Origin: Shewanella sp. SNU WT4
GTDB taxonomy: Bacteria; Pseudomonadota; Gammaproteobacteria; Enterobacterales; Shewanellaceae
NCBI RefSeq assembly: GCF_006494715.1
Contig: NZ_CP041151.1
Span: 1,612,001-1,676,000, forward strand
Direction of reading: 5' to 3'
DNA length: 64,000 nt
Position 1 is the first letter of the stretch, and each line of letters opens with the position of its first letter. Position numbers and translations under genes: made by a program. The notes beneath the pieces were generated by a model. It ran no database searches. It saw only the letters and a program-made list of their open reading frames with translations, and was not told the DNA's origin. This document shows positions 54,178-63,428 of this stretch, piece after piece.

Positions 54178-55335
54178 ATGGATTTTAATCTTAATGACGA
54201 CCAACGTCAGTTTGTTGAGCTTGCGAGTCAATTTAGTCAGCAAGAATTAGCGCCTTTTGCGGCCAAGTGGGATGAGGAGCATATCTTCCCCAAAGCGACC
54301 TTACATAAGGCGGGCGAGTTGGGATTTTGTGGTCTCTATTCACCAGAATCTGAGGGCGGTTTGGGCTTGTCGCGCTTAGACTCCTCGTTAATTTTTGAGG
54401 CATTAGCCGAAGGCTGCACTGCCACGACTGCCATGCTGACTATTCATAATATGGCCACTTGGATGATCACTACTTGGGGCACGAAAGAGCTGCGCCAAGC
54501 GTGGAGCGAAGCTCTCACCTCAGGGCAAAAGTTAGCCTCTTACTGTTTAACTGAGCCTGGCGCTGGCAGTGATGCTGCCGCCTTAACCACCAAAGCTAGC
54601 CGAGACGGTAATGATTATGTGATTAATGGCGTCAAGATGTTTATTTCAGGGGCCGGCGCCACTGAAATGCTAGTGGTTATGTGCCGCACTGGAGAGATTG
54701 GCCCCAAAGGCATTTCTGCCATTGCTGTGCCAGCAGATACCGCTGGGATTATTTATGGCAAGGCAGAGAAAAAAATGGGTTGGAACGCCCAGCCCACACG
54801 CTTAGTGACTTTTGATAATGTGCGCGTGCCGGTTTCTCACCTGTTAGGCGCTGAAGGCCAAGGCTTTACCTTAGCCATGAAAGGACTTGATGGCGGGCGC
54901 ATTAATATCGCGACTTGCTCGGTGGGCACAGCGCAAGCAGCGCTTAATAGAGCGACTCAATATCTTAATGAACGTCGGCAATTTGGTAAGCCGTTAGCGG
55001 CGTTTCAGGCGTTGCAATTTACCTTAGCCGATATGGCAACCGAGTTGGTGGCGGCGCGGCAAATGGTGCGTTTAGCGGCCAGTAAATTGGATGAACAAGA
55101 CCCCGAAGCCACCGCCTATTGCGCTATGGCCAAACGCTTTGCCACAGATGTTGGCTTTAAAGTCTGTGACAGCGCCCTGCAATTGCATGGCGGTTACGGT
55201 TACATTCGTGAATACCCATTAGAGCGTTTTTTCCGCGATGTGCGCGTGCATCAAATTTTGGAAGGCACCAATGAAATCATGCGATTAATTATCGCTAGAC
55301 GTTTATTAGATGAGCAAGCTAACCCAATTCGTTAA
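54178..55335 (+). CDS. Acyl-CoA dehydrogenase (isobutyryl/2-methylbutyryl-CoA type)
   Basis: This is 385 residues from the ATG at 54178, with GGAG 7 bp upstream; the ATG two codons earlier is too close to that site. Family marks are CLTEPGAGSDAAALTT near residue 124, MGWNAQPTRLVTFDNVRVP near 195 and LHGGYGYIREYPLERFFRDVRVHQILEGTNEIMR near the C-terminus, where the catalytic Glu lies in EGTNE. The catalytic Glu position differs from the isovaleryl enzyme (LiuA), fitting an isobutyryl- or 2-methylbutyryl-CoA substrate. It is followed by a hydratase gene after 9 bp. Confidence 0.9.
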   Translation: MDFNLNDDQRQFVELASQFSQQELAPFAAKWDEEHIFPKATLHKAGELGFCGLYSPESEGGLGLSRLDSSLIFEALAEGCTATTAMLTIHNMATWMITTWGTKELRQAWSEALTSGQKLASYCLTEPGAGSDAAALTTKASRDGNDYVINGVKMFISGAGATEMLVVMCRTGEIGPKGISAIAVPADTAGIIYGKAEKKMGWNAQPTRLVTFDNVRVPVSHLLGAEGQGFTLAMKGLDGGRINIATCSVGTAQAALNRATQYLNERRQFGKPLAAFQALQFTLADMATELVAARQMVRLAASKLDEQDPEATAYCAMAKRFATDVGFKVCDSALQLHGGYGYIREYPLERFFRDVRVHQILEGTNEIMRLIIARRLLDEQANPIR

Positions 55336-55344
55336 GGAAGCATA

Positions 55345-56118
55345 ATGACGCAAATAAAAATGACAGTGCAAGAGCACATCGCCATTCTCACCATCAGTCA
55401 GCCGCCGGCCAATACTTGGACGACTGATGGCCTTATTCGTCTGCGTAATCTGGTACTTGAGCTTAATAGTGATCCCGATATCTATGCCTTAGTGTTAACC
55501 GGTGAAGGGGATAAGTTCTTTTCAGCCGGCGCCGATTTAAGCGTGTTTGCCGATGGCGATAAAGGTACGGCTGCCATTATGGCCATGGCCTTTGGTGATG
55601 CCTTTGAAACCTTAAGTGAATTTCGCGGGGTGTCGATTGCGGCCATTAATGGTTATGCCATGGGCGGGGGCTTAGAAGTGGCGTTAGCTTGCGATATCCG
55701 CATTGCTGAGGCGCAGGCCATTTTGGCCTTACCAGAAGCTGCGGTAGGTTTATTGCCATGCGCTGGTGGCACCCAAAATTTAACGGCGTTAGTGGGCGAA
55801 GGCTGGGCTAAACGCATGATTTTATGTGGTGAACGCCTTGATGCTAAGCGCGCCGAAGCCATAGGCTTAGTTGAGCAAGTGGTGGAAAAGGGCGAATCTT
55901 TCAATGCCGCTATCGCCATGGCTATGTCGGTGGCGAAACAAAGCCCAAGCAGTGTCGCCGTCTGTAAACAGTTAATTCAAGCGGGTCGCGCCATGCCGCG
56001 TAACCAAGCGCTGCCCATAGAGCGAGAACTCTTTATCGGTTTATTTGATACTGAAGATCAAAGCGAAGGCGTTACTGCCTTTTTAGAAAAGCGCCCAGCG
56101 CAATGGAAGAACTGCTAA
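55345..56118 (+). CDS. Enoyl-CoA hydratase
   Basis: This 257-residue crotonase-family enzyme has FFSAGADLSVFADGD near residue 59 and NGYAMGGGLEVALACDIRIAE near 104 as the oxyanion hole. The usual second catalytic Glu position in LPEAAVGLLPCAGGTQNL is intact (PE). It would hydrate methacrylyl-CoA or tiglyl-CoA in valine and isoleucine breakdown. Its stop shares one base with the next ATG (TAATG), which suggests coupled translation. Length is normal for the family. Confidence 0.9.
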   Translation: MTQIKMTVQEHIAILTISQPPANTWTTDGLIRLRNLVLELNSDPDIYALVLTGEGDKFFSAGADLSVFADGDKGTAAIMAMAFGDAFETLSEFRGVSIAAINGYAMGGGLEVALACDIRIAEAQAILALPEAAVGLLPCAGGTQNLTALVGEGWAKRMILCGERLDAKRAEAIGLVEQVVEKGESFNAAIAMAMSVAKQSPSSVAVCKQLIQAGRAMPRNQALPIERELFIGLFDTEDQSEGVTAFLEKRPAQWKNC

Positions 56119-57233
56119 TGGCCACTAATGATGTAGTTTTTCAAAGCCTAGGCACAGCTTGTGGTAAACACATAGGGATAGCGACACTCAATGTGGAAGC
56201 GGCGCTTAATGCGTTAAATCTCGACATGGTGAAAGCATTAATGCGCCAATTGCGGGCATGGCAGCAAGATGACACCACAGTGGCGGTTATTTTAGATGGC
56301 AGTAGCGATAAGGCCTTCTGTGCGGGCGGCGATATTCGCGCCCTTTATCAAGCGGCAAAAGATAGCGACGGCAACATAGCTGATGCCGTCACTGAATTTT
56401 TTAGTGAAGAATATCAGCTCGATTATTTAATCCATACCTTTGGAAAACCTTTGCTGGTGTGGGGCGATGGCATAGTGATGGGCGGCGGTTTAGGCCTGAT
56501 GGTGGGTGCCAGTCACCGAGTTGTGACTGAGTTTTCGCGTATCGCCATGCCAGAAGTCAGCATAGGTTTATACCCTGATGTTGGCGGCAGTTATTTCTTA
56601 AATCGCATGCCGGGTAAGCTTGGGTTATTTGTGGCGCTAACTGCTTACCCGCTCAAAGCTGCCGATTGTTTATATACCGGCCTTGCCACGCATTATTTAT
56701 TGCGCGATGACAAACAGTTACTACTGGATAAATTAGCTGAAGTTAATTGGGGCATGAATACTAGCCTCAATAAGCAAAAGTTCAGTGATGTCTTAGTGGC
56801 GCTGCGTAATCAATTAGGCAGAACCTTAACCATTAGTCCGCTTAAAAAGCATCAAGCGCTGCTTGATGAGCTCATGAGCGGCAGTTTGTTAGAGATAGAT
56901 AGCAAACTCAACGCGCTTAGCGCCGACTTTGATTGGTTAGCTAAGGCGCGGGCTAACTATTTGGCCGGCAGTCCACTCAGTATTCATTTAGGTTTTAAGC
57001 AATCGCAATTGGGCACAGATAAGTCACTGGCGGCTTGCTTTCGTCAAGAGCTGGATTGGAGCGCCAATTGCACACTTCATGGTGATTTTATTGAAGGCGT
57101 GCGAGCGTTACTGATAGATAAGGACAAGATGCCAGTATGGCAAGTGAGTCAAGTGTCAGAGGTTACGGATGCCATGCTAAGCAAGCTACTGACCTCCCCA
57201 TGGCTAGAGAGTCACCCACTTAAACATTTGTAA
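56118..57233 (+). CDS. 3-hydroxyisobutyryl-CoA hydrolase
   Basis: This is 371 residues from the ATG at 56118, which overlaps the upstream stop by one base; an in-frame ATG at 56103 would add five residues. It belongs to the crotonase superfamily with the HIBYL-CoA hydrolase layout: AFCAGGDIRALYQAA near residue 63, VWGDGIVMGGGLGLMVGASHRVVTE near 113 and MPEVSIGLYPDVGGSYFL near 145, the Glu and Asp being catalytic. It releases free 3-hydroxyisobutyrate for MmsB. It precedes mmsB by 18 bp. Confidence 0.93.
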   Translation: MATNDVVFQSLGTACGKHIGIATLNVEAALNALNLDMVKALMRQLRAWQQDDTTVAVILDGSSDKAFCAGGDIRALYQAAKDSDGNIADAVTEFFSEEYQLDYLIHTFGKPLLVWGDGIVMGGGLGLMVGASHRVVTEFSRIAMPEVSIGLYPDVGGSYFLNRMPGKLGLFVALTAYPLKAADCLYTGLATHYLLRDDKQLLLDKLAEVNWGMNTSLNKQKFSDVLVALRNQLGRTLTISPLKKHQALLDELMSGSLLEIDSKLNALSADFDWLAKARANYLAGSPLSIHLGFKQSQLGTDKSLAACFRQELDWSANCTLHGDFIEGVRALLIDKDKMPVWQVSQVSEVTDAMLSKLLTSPWLESHPLKHL

Positions 57234-57251
57234 GCAATGATAAGGACAGTT

Positions 57252-58154
57252 ATGGCAAGCATTGGATTTATTGGATTAGGTAACATGGGTGGGCCTATGG
57301 CCGTTAACTTGCTGAAAGCGGGGCACACGGTTACAGGCTTTGATTTAAGCCAAGAGGCGTTAACTCATTTTGCTGAGCAAGGCGGCTTACTGGCAAAATC
57401 GGCCTGCGGCGCTGCTGCCGGCGCAGATGTAGTTATTACCATGTTGCCAGCAGGTAAACATGTGCTGAGCTTGTACCTAGGCGATGACACCCACAAGGGC
57501 TTACTTGACATAGTGGGCCCTCACTGTTTACTCATAGATAGCTCCACCATAGAAGCCGATGCCGCGCGCACTGTGGCCGCGGCAGCAAATAAGCTTGGTC
57601 TAGATTTTATTGATGCCCCGGTGTCTGGCGGCACAGCAGGGGCTGCGGCTGCGACTCTCACCTTTATATGTGGCGGCAGTGATAACGCCTTTGAGCGCGC
57701 TAAACCTGTACTTAGCAATATGGGCATGAATATATTTCATGCAGGAGGGGCGGGCGCGGGGCAAGTCGCAAAAATCTGTAACAACATGCTGTTATCAGTA
57801 TTAATGATAGCGACCAGCGAATCTTTAGCCTTAGGTATAGACAATGGACTTGATCCTAAGGTGTTGTCTGACATAATGAAAGTAAGCAGTGGTGGTAATT
57901 GGACGTTAGATAAATATAATCCCTGTCCTGGAGTCATGCCGCAAGTTCCGTCGTCAAAAGGTTACCAAGGTGGCTTTATGGTGAACTTGATGGTGAAAGA
58001 TTTAGGTTTAGCGATGGCTACTTCATTAGCCAGCGGTTCGAGTACACCTATGGGCGCTTTAGCCCGCAATATATATGTCAGCCATGCTCGTGAGGGCAAT
58101 GGTATGTTAGATTTTTCTAGTATTTTTGAGCACTTTGCTAATCAGGTAAAGTGA
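57252..58154 (+). CDS. mmsB: 3-hydroxyisobutyrate dehydrogenase
   Basis: This is 300 residues from the ATG at 57252, where AAGGA lies upstream and the NAD fold IGFIGLGNMGGPMA starts; an upstream ATG at 57237 is rejected. Family marks are DAPVSGGTAGAAAATL near 116-131, and GAGQVAKICNNMLL near 163-176 with the catalytic Lys. It oxidises 3-hydroxyisobutyrate to methylmalonate semialdehyde, the substrate of MmsA. It sits after the hydrolase that makes its substrate. It is not a tartronate semialdehyde reductase, judged by operon context. Confidence 0.95.
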   Translation: MASIGFIGLGNMGGPMAVNLLKAGHTVTGFDLSQEALTHFAEQGGLLAKSACGAAAGADVVITMLPAGKHVLSLYLGDDTHKGLLDIVGPHCLLIDSSTIEADAARTVAAAANKLGLDFIDAPVSGGTAGAAAATLTFICGGSDNAFERAKPVLSNMGMNIFHAGGAGAGQVAKICNNMLLSVLMIATSESLALGIDNGLDPKVLSDIMKVSSGGNWTLDKYNPCPGVMPQVPSSKGYQGGFMVNLMVKDLGLAMATSLASGSSTPMGALARNIYVSHAREGNGMLDFSSIFEHFANQVK

Positions 58155-58170
58155 CTTATGAGGGATGCAT

Positions 58171-58938
58171 ATGGAGTTAACCAATAAAGTCGTAGTGATC
58201 ACTGGTGGTGCTGGTGGTTTGGGGCTGGCGATGGCGAATGAATTTGCCGCCGCGGGCGCCAAATTAGCGATTATTGATAGCGATCAAAACAAGCTTGAAA
58301 ACTCTTGTGCCGACTTAGCTGCTGCTAACCCTGGGGTTGAAGTACAAGGTTATGCACTTGATATTACCGATGAAGAAGATGTGGTATCGGTATTTCAGTA
58401 TATTTTGGAAGATTTTGGCCAAATTAACGTCTTGATTAATAACGCTGGAATTTTGCGCGATGGCATGCTGCTAAAAGCCAAAGACGGAGTGATCACCGAC
58501 AGAATGTCATTGCAACAGTTCCAATCTGTTATCGATGTCAACTTGATTGGTAGCTTCCTGTGTGGCCGTGAAGCGGCTGCCGCCATGATTACCTCTAAGC
58601 AAGCTGGGGTGATTATTAATATCTCCAGCATTGCGCGTATGGGCAATATTGGTCAAAGCAATTACTCAGCCTCAAAGGCAGGTGTTGCGTCCATGGCCAT
58701 GGGCTGGGCAAAAGAGTTAAGTCGTCACAATATTCGCGCCGCTGCCATTGCGCCAGGCGTGATAGCGACCAACATGACGGCAGGCATGAAGCCAGAAGCT
58801 TTAGGTCGATTAACTCAATCTGTGCCAGTTGGGCGTTTAGGTGAACCGTCAGAAATCGCCAAAACCGCACGCTTTATCATAGAAAATGATTACATCAATG
58901 GCTGCGTGATTGATATTGACGGCGGCTTGACCATGTAA
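58171..58938 (+). CDS. SDR, 3-hydroxyacyl-CoA dehydrogenase type
   Basis: This is 255 residues from the ATG at 58171, 5 bp after AGGGA. It is a classical SDR with TGGAGGLGLAMA near residues 12-23, NNAG near 92, a catalytic Ser in NISSIARMG and YSASK with intact Tyr and Lys. The last residues are the usual CVIDIDGGLTM. At the end of the valine/isoleucine operon it should oxidise 2-methyl-3-hydroxybutyryl-CoA to 2-methylacetoacetyl-CoA, the substrate of the thiolase encoded first in the operon. A terminator follows. Confidence 0.9.
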   Translation: MELTNKVVVITGGAGGLGLAMANEFAAAGAKLAIIDSDQNKLENSCADLAAANPGVEVQGYALDITDEEDVVSVFQYILEDFGQINVLINNAGILRDGMLLKAKDGVITDRMSLQQFQSVIDVNLIGSFLCGREAAAAMITSKQAGVIINISSIARMGNIGQSNYSASKAGVASMAMGWAKELSRHNIRAAAIAPGVIATNMTAGMKPEALGRLTQSVPVGRLGEPSEIAKTARFIIENDYINGCVIDIDGGLTM

Positions 58939-58954
58939 TCTTGGTTTTTGGTAA

Positions 58955-58987
58955 TAAATAAGGCTCGCATTGGCGGGCCTTATTTAT
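58955..58987 (+). terminator. Terminator of the valine/isoleucine operon
   Basis: TAAATAAGGCTCGC pairs with GCGGGCCTTATTTA with one bulge around ATTG. It lies 17 bp after the last stop. Confidence 0.8.
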
Positions 58988-59132
58988 ATGTGTCAATGGC
59001 TTGCATATTTTATGTTGACAAGTTTTTTGTTCAATTTAACAATGACCCAGTTTACAGTTGGCCTATATAGTTCAATTAAGAGTGCTATTGGCAGAGGTTT
59101 ACCGCGGTAATTGACACACACTTGGAGTACAG

Positions 59133-59381
59133 ATGGGAGCACTAGCACAACTCATTGAGCGCTGGACTAAGCGAATGCTGCTCGTGGTGGGTATTGCTGG
59201 CGTGCTGGTGATTTATTTAGGCTTTTTGTATCTTTTAATTAGCGGTCGCTCGACTGAATCTATTTCTTGGCTATTTTTACTATCGCCTTGGGCGTGTATT
59301 TTCTTTGGCTTATCAACGCAAGATCAACTGGCGACCTTGCACTGGTTCAAAGCTAAATTCAGCCGCAAATCAAAGGGCTGA
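59133..59381 (+). CDS. Small two-helix membrane protein of unknown function
   Basis: This 82-residue protein has an amphipathic N-terminus (LAQLIERWTKRM), a membrane helix at about residues 16-35, a short polar loop (SGRSTES) and a second helix at about 42-60, then a basic tail ending in KFSRKSKG. A TTGGAG site lies 8 bp before the ATG. The positive tail suggests both ends are in the cytoplasm. I do not recognise the family. It is a single gene between the valine/isoleucine operon and cueR. Confidence 0.7.
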   Translation: MGALAQLIERWTKRMLLVVGIAGVLVIYLGFLYLLISGRSTESISWLFLLSPWACIFFGLSTQDQLATLHWFKAKFSRKSKG

Positions 59382-59451
59382 TGTAGCGCAGGTTTAACTC
59401 GCATTGTATTTTTGGCACTGCATCATACCGCATTGATTCATACCGCTTGTT

Positions 59452-59880
59452 TCATCGCGTTAGTTGCTCGCATTTTGCTTCGCAGGTGTCTTCCAAACTT
59501 TTACCTAAACCATTGATGATGGCGCAATCATGACCATCATCACCGCGGCATTGCTGAATTAATTGACCTAACTCGCCAGCTAAGCTTTGCAGTTGCACTA
59601 TGCGCTGATTGACTTCATCTAAATGAGCTTTAGCCAAACGTTGCACTTCTTTGGCGGTGCGCTGCTGGTTTTGTTTAAGTGATAATAATTCGCGGCACTC
59701 ATCTAAACCAAAGCCTAGTTGACGGCAATGGTTAACAAAGGCCAGTGCGGCAACATCAGAGTCTAAGTAATCGCGATAGCCATTGTCAGTACGCCGAGCT
59801 TGGATTAAGCCTATGTCATGGTAATAACGTATGCTCTTGATAGACATGCCAGTTTTGCTTGCTACTTCACCAATTTTCAT
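59452..59880 (-). CDS. cueR: Copper-responsive MerR-family regulator CueR
   Basis: This is 142 residues from the ATG at 59880. The MerR DNA-binding part is KIGEVASKTGMSIKSIRYYHDIGLI at residues 2-26. The metal-binding loop is CRGDDGHDC with Cys111 and Cys119, nearly the CueR spacing (Cys112/Cys120 in E. coli). The following IINGL matches CueR too. An extra CEAKC near the C-terminus is a possible second site. It is divergent from copA, whose promoter has the expected MerR-type dyad. CueR activates copper export genes when Cu(I) binds. Confidence 0.93.
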   Translation of the reverse strand: MKIGEVASKTGMSIKSIRYYHDIGLIQARRTDNGYRDYLDSDVAALAFVNHCRQLGFGLDECRELLSLKQNQQRTAKEVQRLAKAHLDEVNQRIVQLQSLAGELGQLIQQCRGDDGHDCAIINGLGKSLEDTCEAKCEQLTR

Positions 59881-59898
59881 CAATTAATGCCTCTAGGC

Positions 59899-59929
59899 TT
59901 GACTCTCCACTTGGGGGAGACTTTACTCT
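59899..59929 (+). promoter_or_regulatory. CueR-controlled copA promoter with 19-bp spacer
   Basis: The -35 TTGACT (59899-59904) and -10 TACTCT (59924-59929) are 19 bp apart, the long spacing that MerR proteins need. The spacer holds the dyad ACTCTCC-N7-GGAGACT (59902-59922). Confidence 0.8.
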
Positions 59930-59969
59930 GTCGCCATTAGTTATTCAACGGCCCTTAGCTGGAGTCAGT

Positions 59970-62831
59970 ATGTCGAGTATTCATTTTCACATTGCCAATA
60001 TGAAGTGTGGCAACTGCGCCAAACGGATCCAAGCGTTATTTAACGATAATCCGGCATTTGCCGAGGTTGTGGTTACCACTGAGGTAGCAACTAAATCCGT
60101 GAGTCTGAATGGTGATATTAGTTTGGGCGCTGCCAAAGCGGCGCTGTCTATCGGCGGTTATCAATGGACTGTCCTGCCTGATGCGCAAGCACCAAGGTTA
60201 GAAGCAGATGCAGCAGCTACACAAGTTCAAACTGAGACAACTGCGCCGGCGCTAGCTGAAGCATCAAACTTACTGCAATTTCATGTGCCTAAGATGAATT
60301 GCAATAATTGTCTTAACAAGATCCGCGCCGCCTTAAATGAGGCGCGTGACATAAGCGCAGATTTCGAGCAAAAAATCTTAAGCGTTAAGAGTGACTTGAG
60401 CGCGAGCGCCTTAATGGCAAGCTTAGCCACCGCGGGATATCCTGCTGAGCTGATTAATGATGCAACTACTGCGACTAATGCAAATGCGCGCGAGTTAACT
60501 CCAGCTATTCCCGCTAAGCAAGTGTCTGAGCAAGCGCCAGAGCAAGCACCTGAGCCAAAACCAGAGCACGCAACTCATTCATCCTCTGTGATGACCTTAT
60601 TTGTCGCCGAGATGAGCTGCGCTAGCTGCGTAGCTAAAATCGAGCAAGCCTTTGCTAAGCAATCTGGGCTTGATGCCAAAGTAAATTTGGCGGACAAACA
60701 AGTGCGCATCAGCGGCGCCACTGATGATGCGCAAGTGTTAGCTATCTTAGCGTCGGTCGGTTTTCAAGGGCAGTTGATTGTTGATGCGAGTCAAGCGGCG
60801 GCTGATAAAGCGCGCCACGATAAGGCGCAGTATCGCACTCGTATTTGGCAAGCGGGCTTTGGTTTAGCGGCGGGAGTGCCGTTAATGCTGTGGGGGCTGC
60901 TCGGTGGCAGCATGACCATAGATTCAAGTGCATCGCAATTAGGCTGGGGGATAGTGGGACTGTTAACCTTGGCGTTAATGGTGCTAACGGGTAGCCATTT
61001 TTACCGCGGATTTTGGCGTTCATTAAAGGCTAAGTCTGCCAATATGGACACCTTAATTGCCTTAGGTACCGCCAGTGCTTGGCTGTTTTCTATGTTAGTG
61101 GTGCTAGTGCCTGAGGTATTTCCCGCAGGCACTGGCCATGTGTATTTTGAAGCCAGCGTCATGATTTTAGGCCTGATTAATTTAGGCCACGCGCTTGAGC
61201 TTAGAGCTCGCGGTAAAACTAGTGAAGCCGTGCAAAAACTCTTAGGGCTGCAAGCCAATACTGCTGTGCGTGTTGGCCCGCAAGGCGATGAAGTGGTCGC
61301 CATTAGTGATTTAGCCTTAGGTGACGTGCTTAGATTAAAACCAGGGGATAGAGTCGCCCTTGATGGCGTAGTTGTCAGTGGCGAAAGTTTACTGGATGAG
61401 TCCATGTTAACGGGAGAGCCTTTAGCTGTGAGCAAAGCCTTAGGCGATGGCGTGAGCGCTGGCACAGTTAATGGCAATGGCGCCTTGACCTATCAAGTCT
61501 CTGCCATAGCGAGCGACACCAAACTTGCTAAAATCATCAGCTTAGTGCAAGAAGCGCAAACCTCGAAAATGCCCATTGGCCGCTTAACCGATAAAATAGC
61601 CGCCTATTTTGTGCCTGTAGTGGTAGTGATTGCGCTGCTGGCAAGCGCCATCTGGCTCGGTTTTGGCCCAACGCCAGCCTTGAGCCACGCCTTAGTGGTA
61701 TTAGTGAGCGTGTTAATCATTGCTTGCCCGTGTGCATTAGGGTTAGCAACGCCTATGTCTATCATGGTGGCGGTGGGGCGCGCGGCGCAAATGGGAGTGC
61801 TGATTAAAAATGGTGAAGCGCTACAAACTGCCAGTAAAGTCACCACTGTGGTATTAGACAAGACGGGCACTATTACCTTAGGTAAGCCGCAAGTCACTGA
61901 CATAATGCTGTTTAATCAAGCATCATCTGTTAATGCAGCCTTGACTCAAGAGCAAGTGCTAAGCAAGGTGGCAAGTCTTGAGATGGCCTCATCCCACCCA
62001 CTTGCGGCCGCGATTATTGATAGCGCGAGTGTTCTTGCAAGTCATGCTAGCAATCAGGCTGATGTGACTGATTTTATTAACCATCAAGGTCAAGGGCTGA
62101 GCGCCAACATTGGGGCTGCTACTTGGCTGGTGGGTAATCAAAGTTTGATGTTAAACCATGATATAGCTATTAGCGCTGAGGTTGACGCGCAGCAATTGGC
62201 ATTTACTGCTGAAGGTAAAACCCCGGTGTGGGTTGGCGCCAGTGGCGAGTTAGTCGCGTTAATCATGATTAGCGATCCGCTCAAAGCCGATGCGAAAGAG
62301 GCAGTTACTAAGCTTAAGCAGCAAGGGCTGCGGGTAGTGATGTTATCTGGGGATAATCAAGTCACAGCGCAAGCCGTGGCCAAAAAGGTGGGTATTGATG
62401 AAGTGATCGCCCAAGTCTTACCCCATGAAAAACAAGCCGTCGTTTTAGATTTACAGCGCCAGGGCGAAGTGGTTGCTATGGTGGGGGATGGCATTAATGA
62501 TGCGCCAGCCTTGATGAGTAGCGATGTCGGTATTGCTATGGGCTCAGGCACTGAAGTCGCCATTGAAAGTGCGGATATTACCTTGCTATCACATCAGTTA
62601 ATGACCTTAGTGGACGCGCTGGCATTGTCTCGTGCCAGTATGCGTAATATCAAACAAAACCTATTTGGCGCCTTTATTTACAATACCTTAGGTATTCCTA
62701 TTGCCGCTGGGGTGTTATTTCCAGTGTTTGGGATTTTATTAAGCCCAGTCGTCGCGGGCGGGGCAATGGCGTTATCATCCTTAACTGTGGTGATGAATGC
62801 CAATCGTTTAAAATCAACGCGTTTGCATTAA
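59970..62831 (+). CDS. copA: Copper-exporting P1B-type ATPase
   Basis: This is 953 residues from the ATG at 59970, with GGAG 5 bp upstream; the longer frame would run through the promoter. Three heavy-metal domains each have a CxxC: Cys13/Cys16, Cys111/Cys114 and Cys217/Cys220. The linker before the third has a 12-bp repeat coding QAPE-type units. The core has the transmembrane CPC near residue 585 (IIACPCALG), the phosphorylated Asp in DKTGT near 630 and GDGINDAPAL near 838. It exports Cu(I) from the cytoplasm. E. coli CopA has two metal domains and 834 residues, so this form is longer. Confidence 0.95.
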   Translation: MSSIHFHIANMKCGNCAKRIQALFNDNPAFAEVVVTTEVATKSVSLNGDISLGAAKAALSIGGYQWTVLPDAQAPRLEADAAATQVQTETTAPALAEASNLLQFHVPKMNCNNCLNKIRAALNEARDISADFEQKILSVKSDLSASALMASLATAGYPAELINDATTATNANARELTPAIPAKQVSEQAPEQAPEPKPEHATHSSSVMTLFVAEMSCASCVAKIEQAFAKQSGLDAKVNLADKQVRISGATDDAQVLAILASVGFQGQLIVDASQAAADKARHDKAQYRTRIWQAGFGLAAGVPLMLWGLLGGSMTIDSSASQLGWGIVGLLTLALMVLTGSHFYRGFWRSLKAKSANMDTLIALGTASAWLFSMLVVLVPEVFPAGTGHVYFEASVMILGLINLGHALELRARGKTSEAVQKLLGLQANTAVRVGPQGDEVVAISDLALGDVLRLKPGDRVALDGVVVSGESLLDESMLTGEPLAVSKALGDGVSAGTVNGNGALTYQVSAIASDTKLAKIISLVQEAQTSKMPIGRLTDKIAAYFVPVVVVIALLASAIWLGFGPTPALSHALVVLVSVLIIACPCALGLATPMSIMVAVGRAAQMGVLIKNGEALQTASKVTTVVLDKTGTITLGKPQVTDIMLFNQASSVNAALTQEQVLSKVASLEMASSHPLAAAIIDSASVLASHASNQADVTDFINHQGQGLSANIGAATWLVGNQSLMLNHDIAISAEVDAQQLAFTAEGKTPVWVGASGELVALIMISDPLKADAKEAVTKLKQQGLRVVMLSGDNQVTAQAVAKKVGIDEVIAQVLPHEKQAVVLDLQRQGEVVAMVGDGINDAPALMSSDVGIAMGSGTEVAIESADITLLSHQLMTLVDALALSRASMRNIKQNLFGAFIYNTLGIPIAAGVLFPVFGILLSPVVAGGAMALSSLTVVMNANRLKSTRLH

Positions 62832-62905
62832 GGCTGGGTTTCACTGGCATAGCGTAAGCGTGTGCTGCGTAAGTCGTGAGCTGAAGCGGTAATCCTTTAA
62901 TAAAT

Positions 62906-62933
62906 AATAACGGCGCCATTAGGCGCCGTTATT
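62906..62933. terminator. Terminator-like hairpin between copA and pyrI
   Basis: AATAACGGCGCC pairs perfectly with GGCGCCGTTATT around ATTA. The two genes converge, so it may end both transcripts. Confidence 0.75.
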
Positions 62934-62949
62934 GTTTATCGCGGGCGGA

Positions 62950-63417
62950 TTAATCGCGCTCAGTCACTACATCGCGGCTAAATACTTTCTCGCAATATTT
63001 GCAGCTTAACTGAATATCACCTTGCTTAAGTGTAACGCCAAAGCGGGTTTCAACCGCCGGCTCAACATGGGTAATACAGTTAGTATTAGGGCAGCTAAAC
63101 ACCCCAGTAATATGGCTAGGTAAGTTTAGCGGCAACTTAGCAACGACTTGATAGTTCTCGATTTTGTTAACCGTCGCATCGGGTGCGTACAAGGCTAAGC
63201 GCTGCGCTTGGGCTTCACTAAACCAAATGTTTTCAATCTTGATTAAATCTTTACGCCCCAAGGCTGATGAGGGTAAATTTAAACCAATAGTGACGCGCTC
63301 TTCAGAGTTTTGCAGCTTAAACAGCTTAATCACTTTAAAACCGACATTGGCAGGGATGTGGTCAATGACAGTGCCATCTTTAATGGCTTCAACCTGCAGA
63401 TGATTATCGTTACTCAT
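62950..63417 (-). CDS. pyrI: Aspartate carbamoyltransferase regulatory subunit
   Basis: This 155-residue PyrI has the allosteric N-terminal domain ([14 protein letters not shown] near residues 9-22, GLNLPS and KDLIKIEN) and a C-terminal zinc domain with Cys109, Cys114, Cys139 and Cys142 in the CPN-x2-C and CKYC pattern. It holds the catalytic trimers together and binds CTP and ATP. It follows pyrB by 11 bp, in the usual pyrBI order. Confidence 0.97.
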   Translation of the reverse strand: MSNDNHLQVEAIKDGTVIDHIPANVGFKVIKLFKLQNSEERVTIGLNLPSSALGRKDLIKIENIWFSEAQAQRLALYAPDATVNKIENYQVVAKLPLNLPSHITGVFSCPNTNCITHVEPAVETRFGVTLKQGDIQLSCKYCEKVFSRDVVTERD

Positions 63418-63428
63418 GACGACTCCTA

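Noticed and set aside
59859..59969. Extra 37 residues on CopA
   Set aside because: They are coded by the CueR promoter region; the ATG at 59970 has GGAG and begins the first metal domain.
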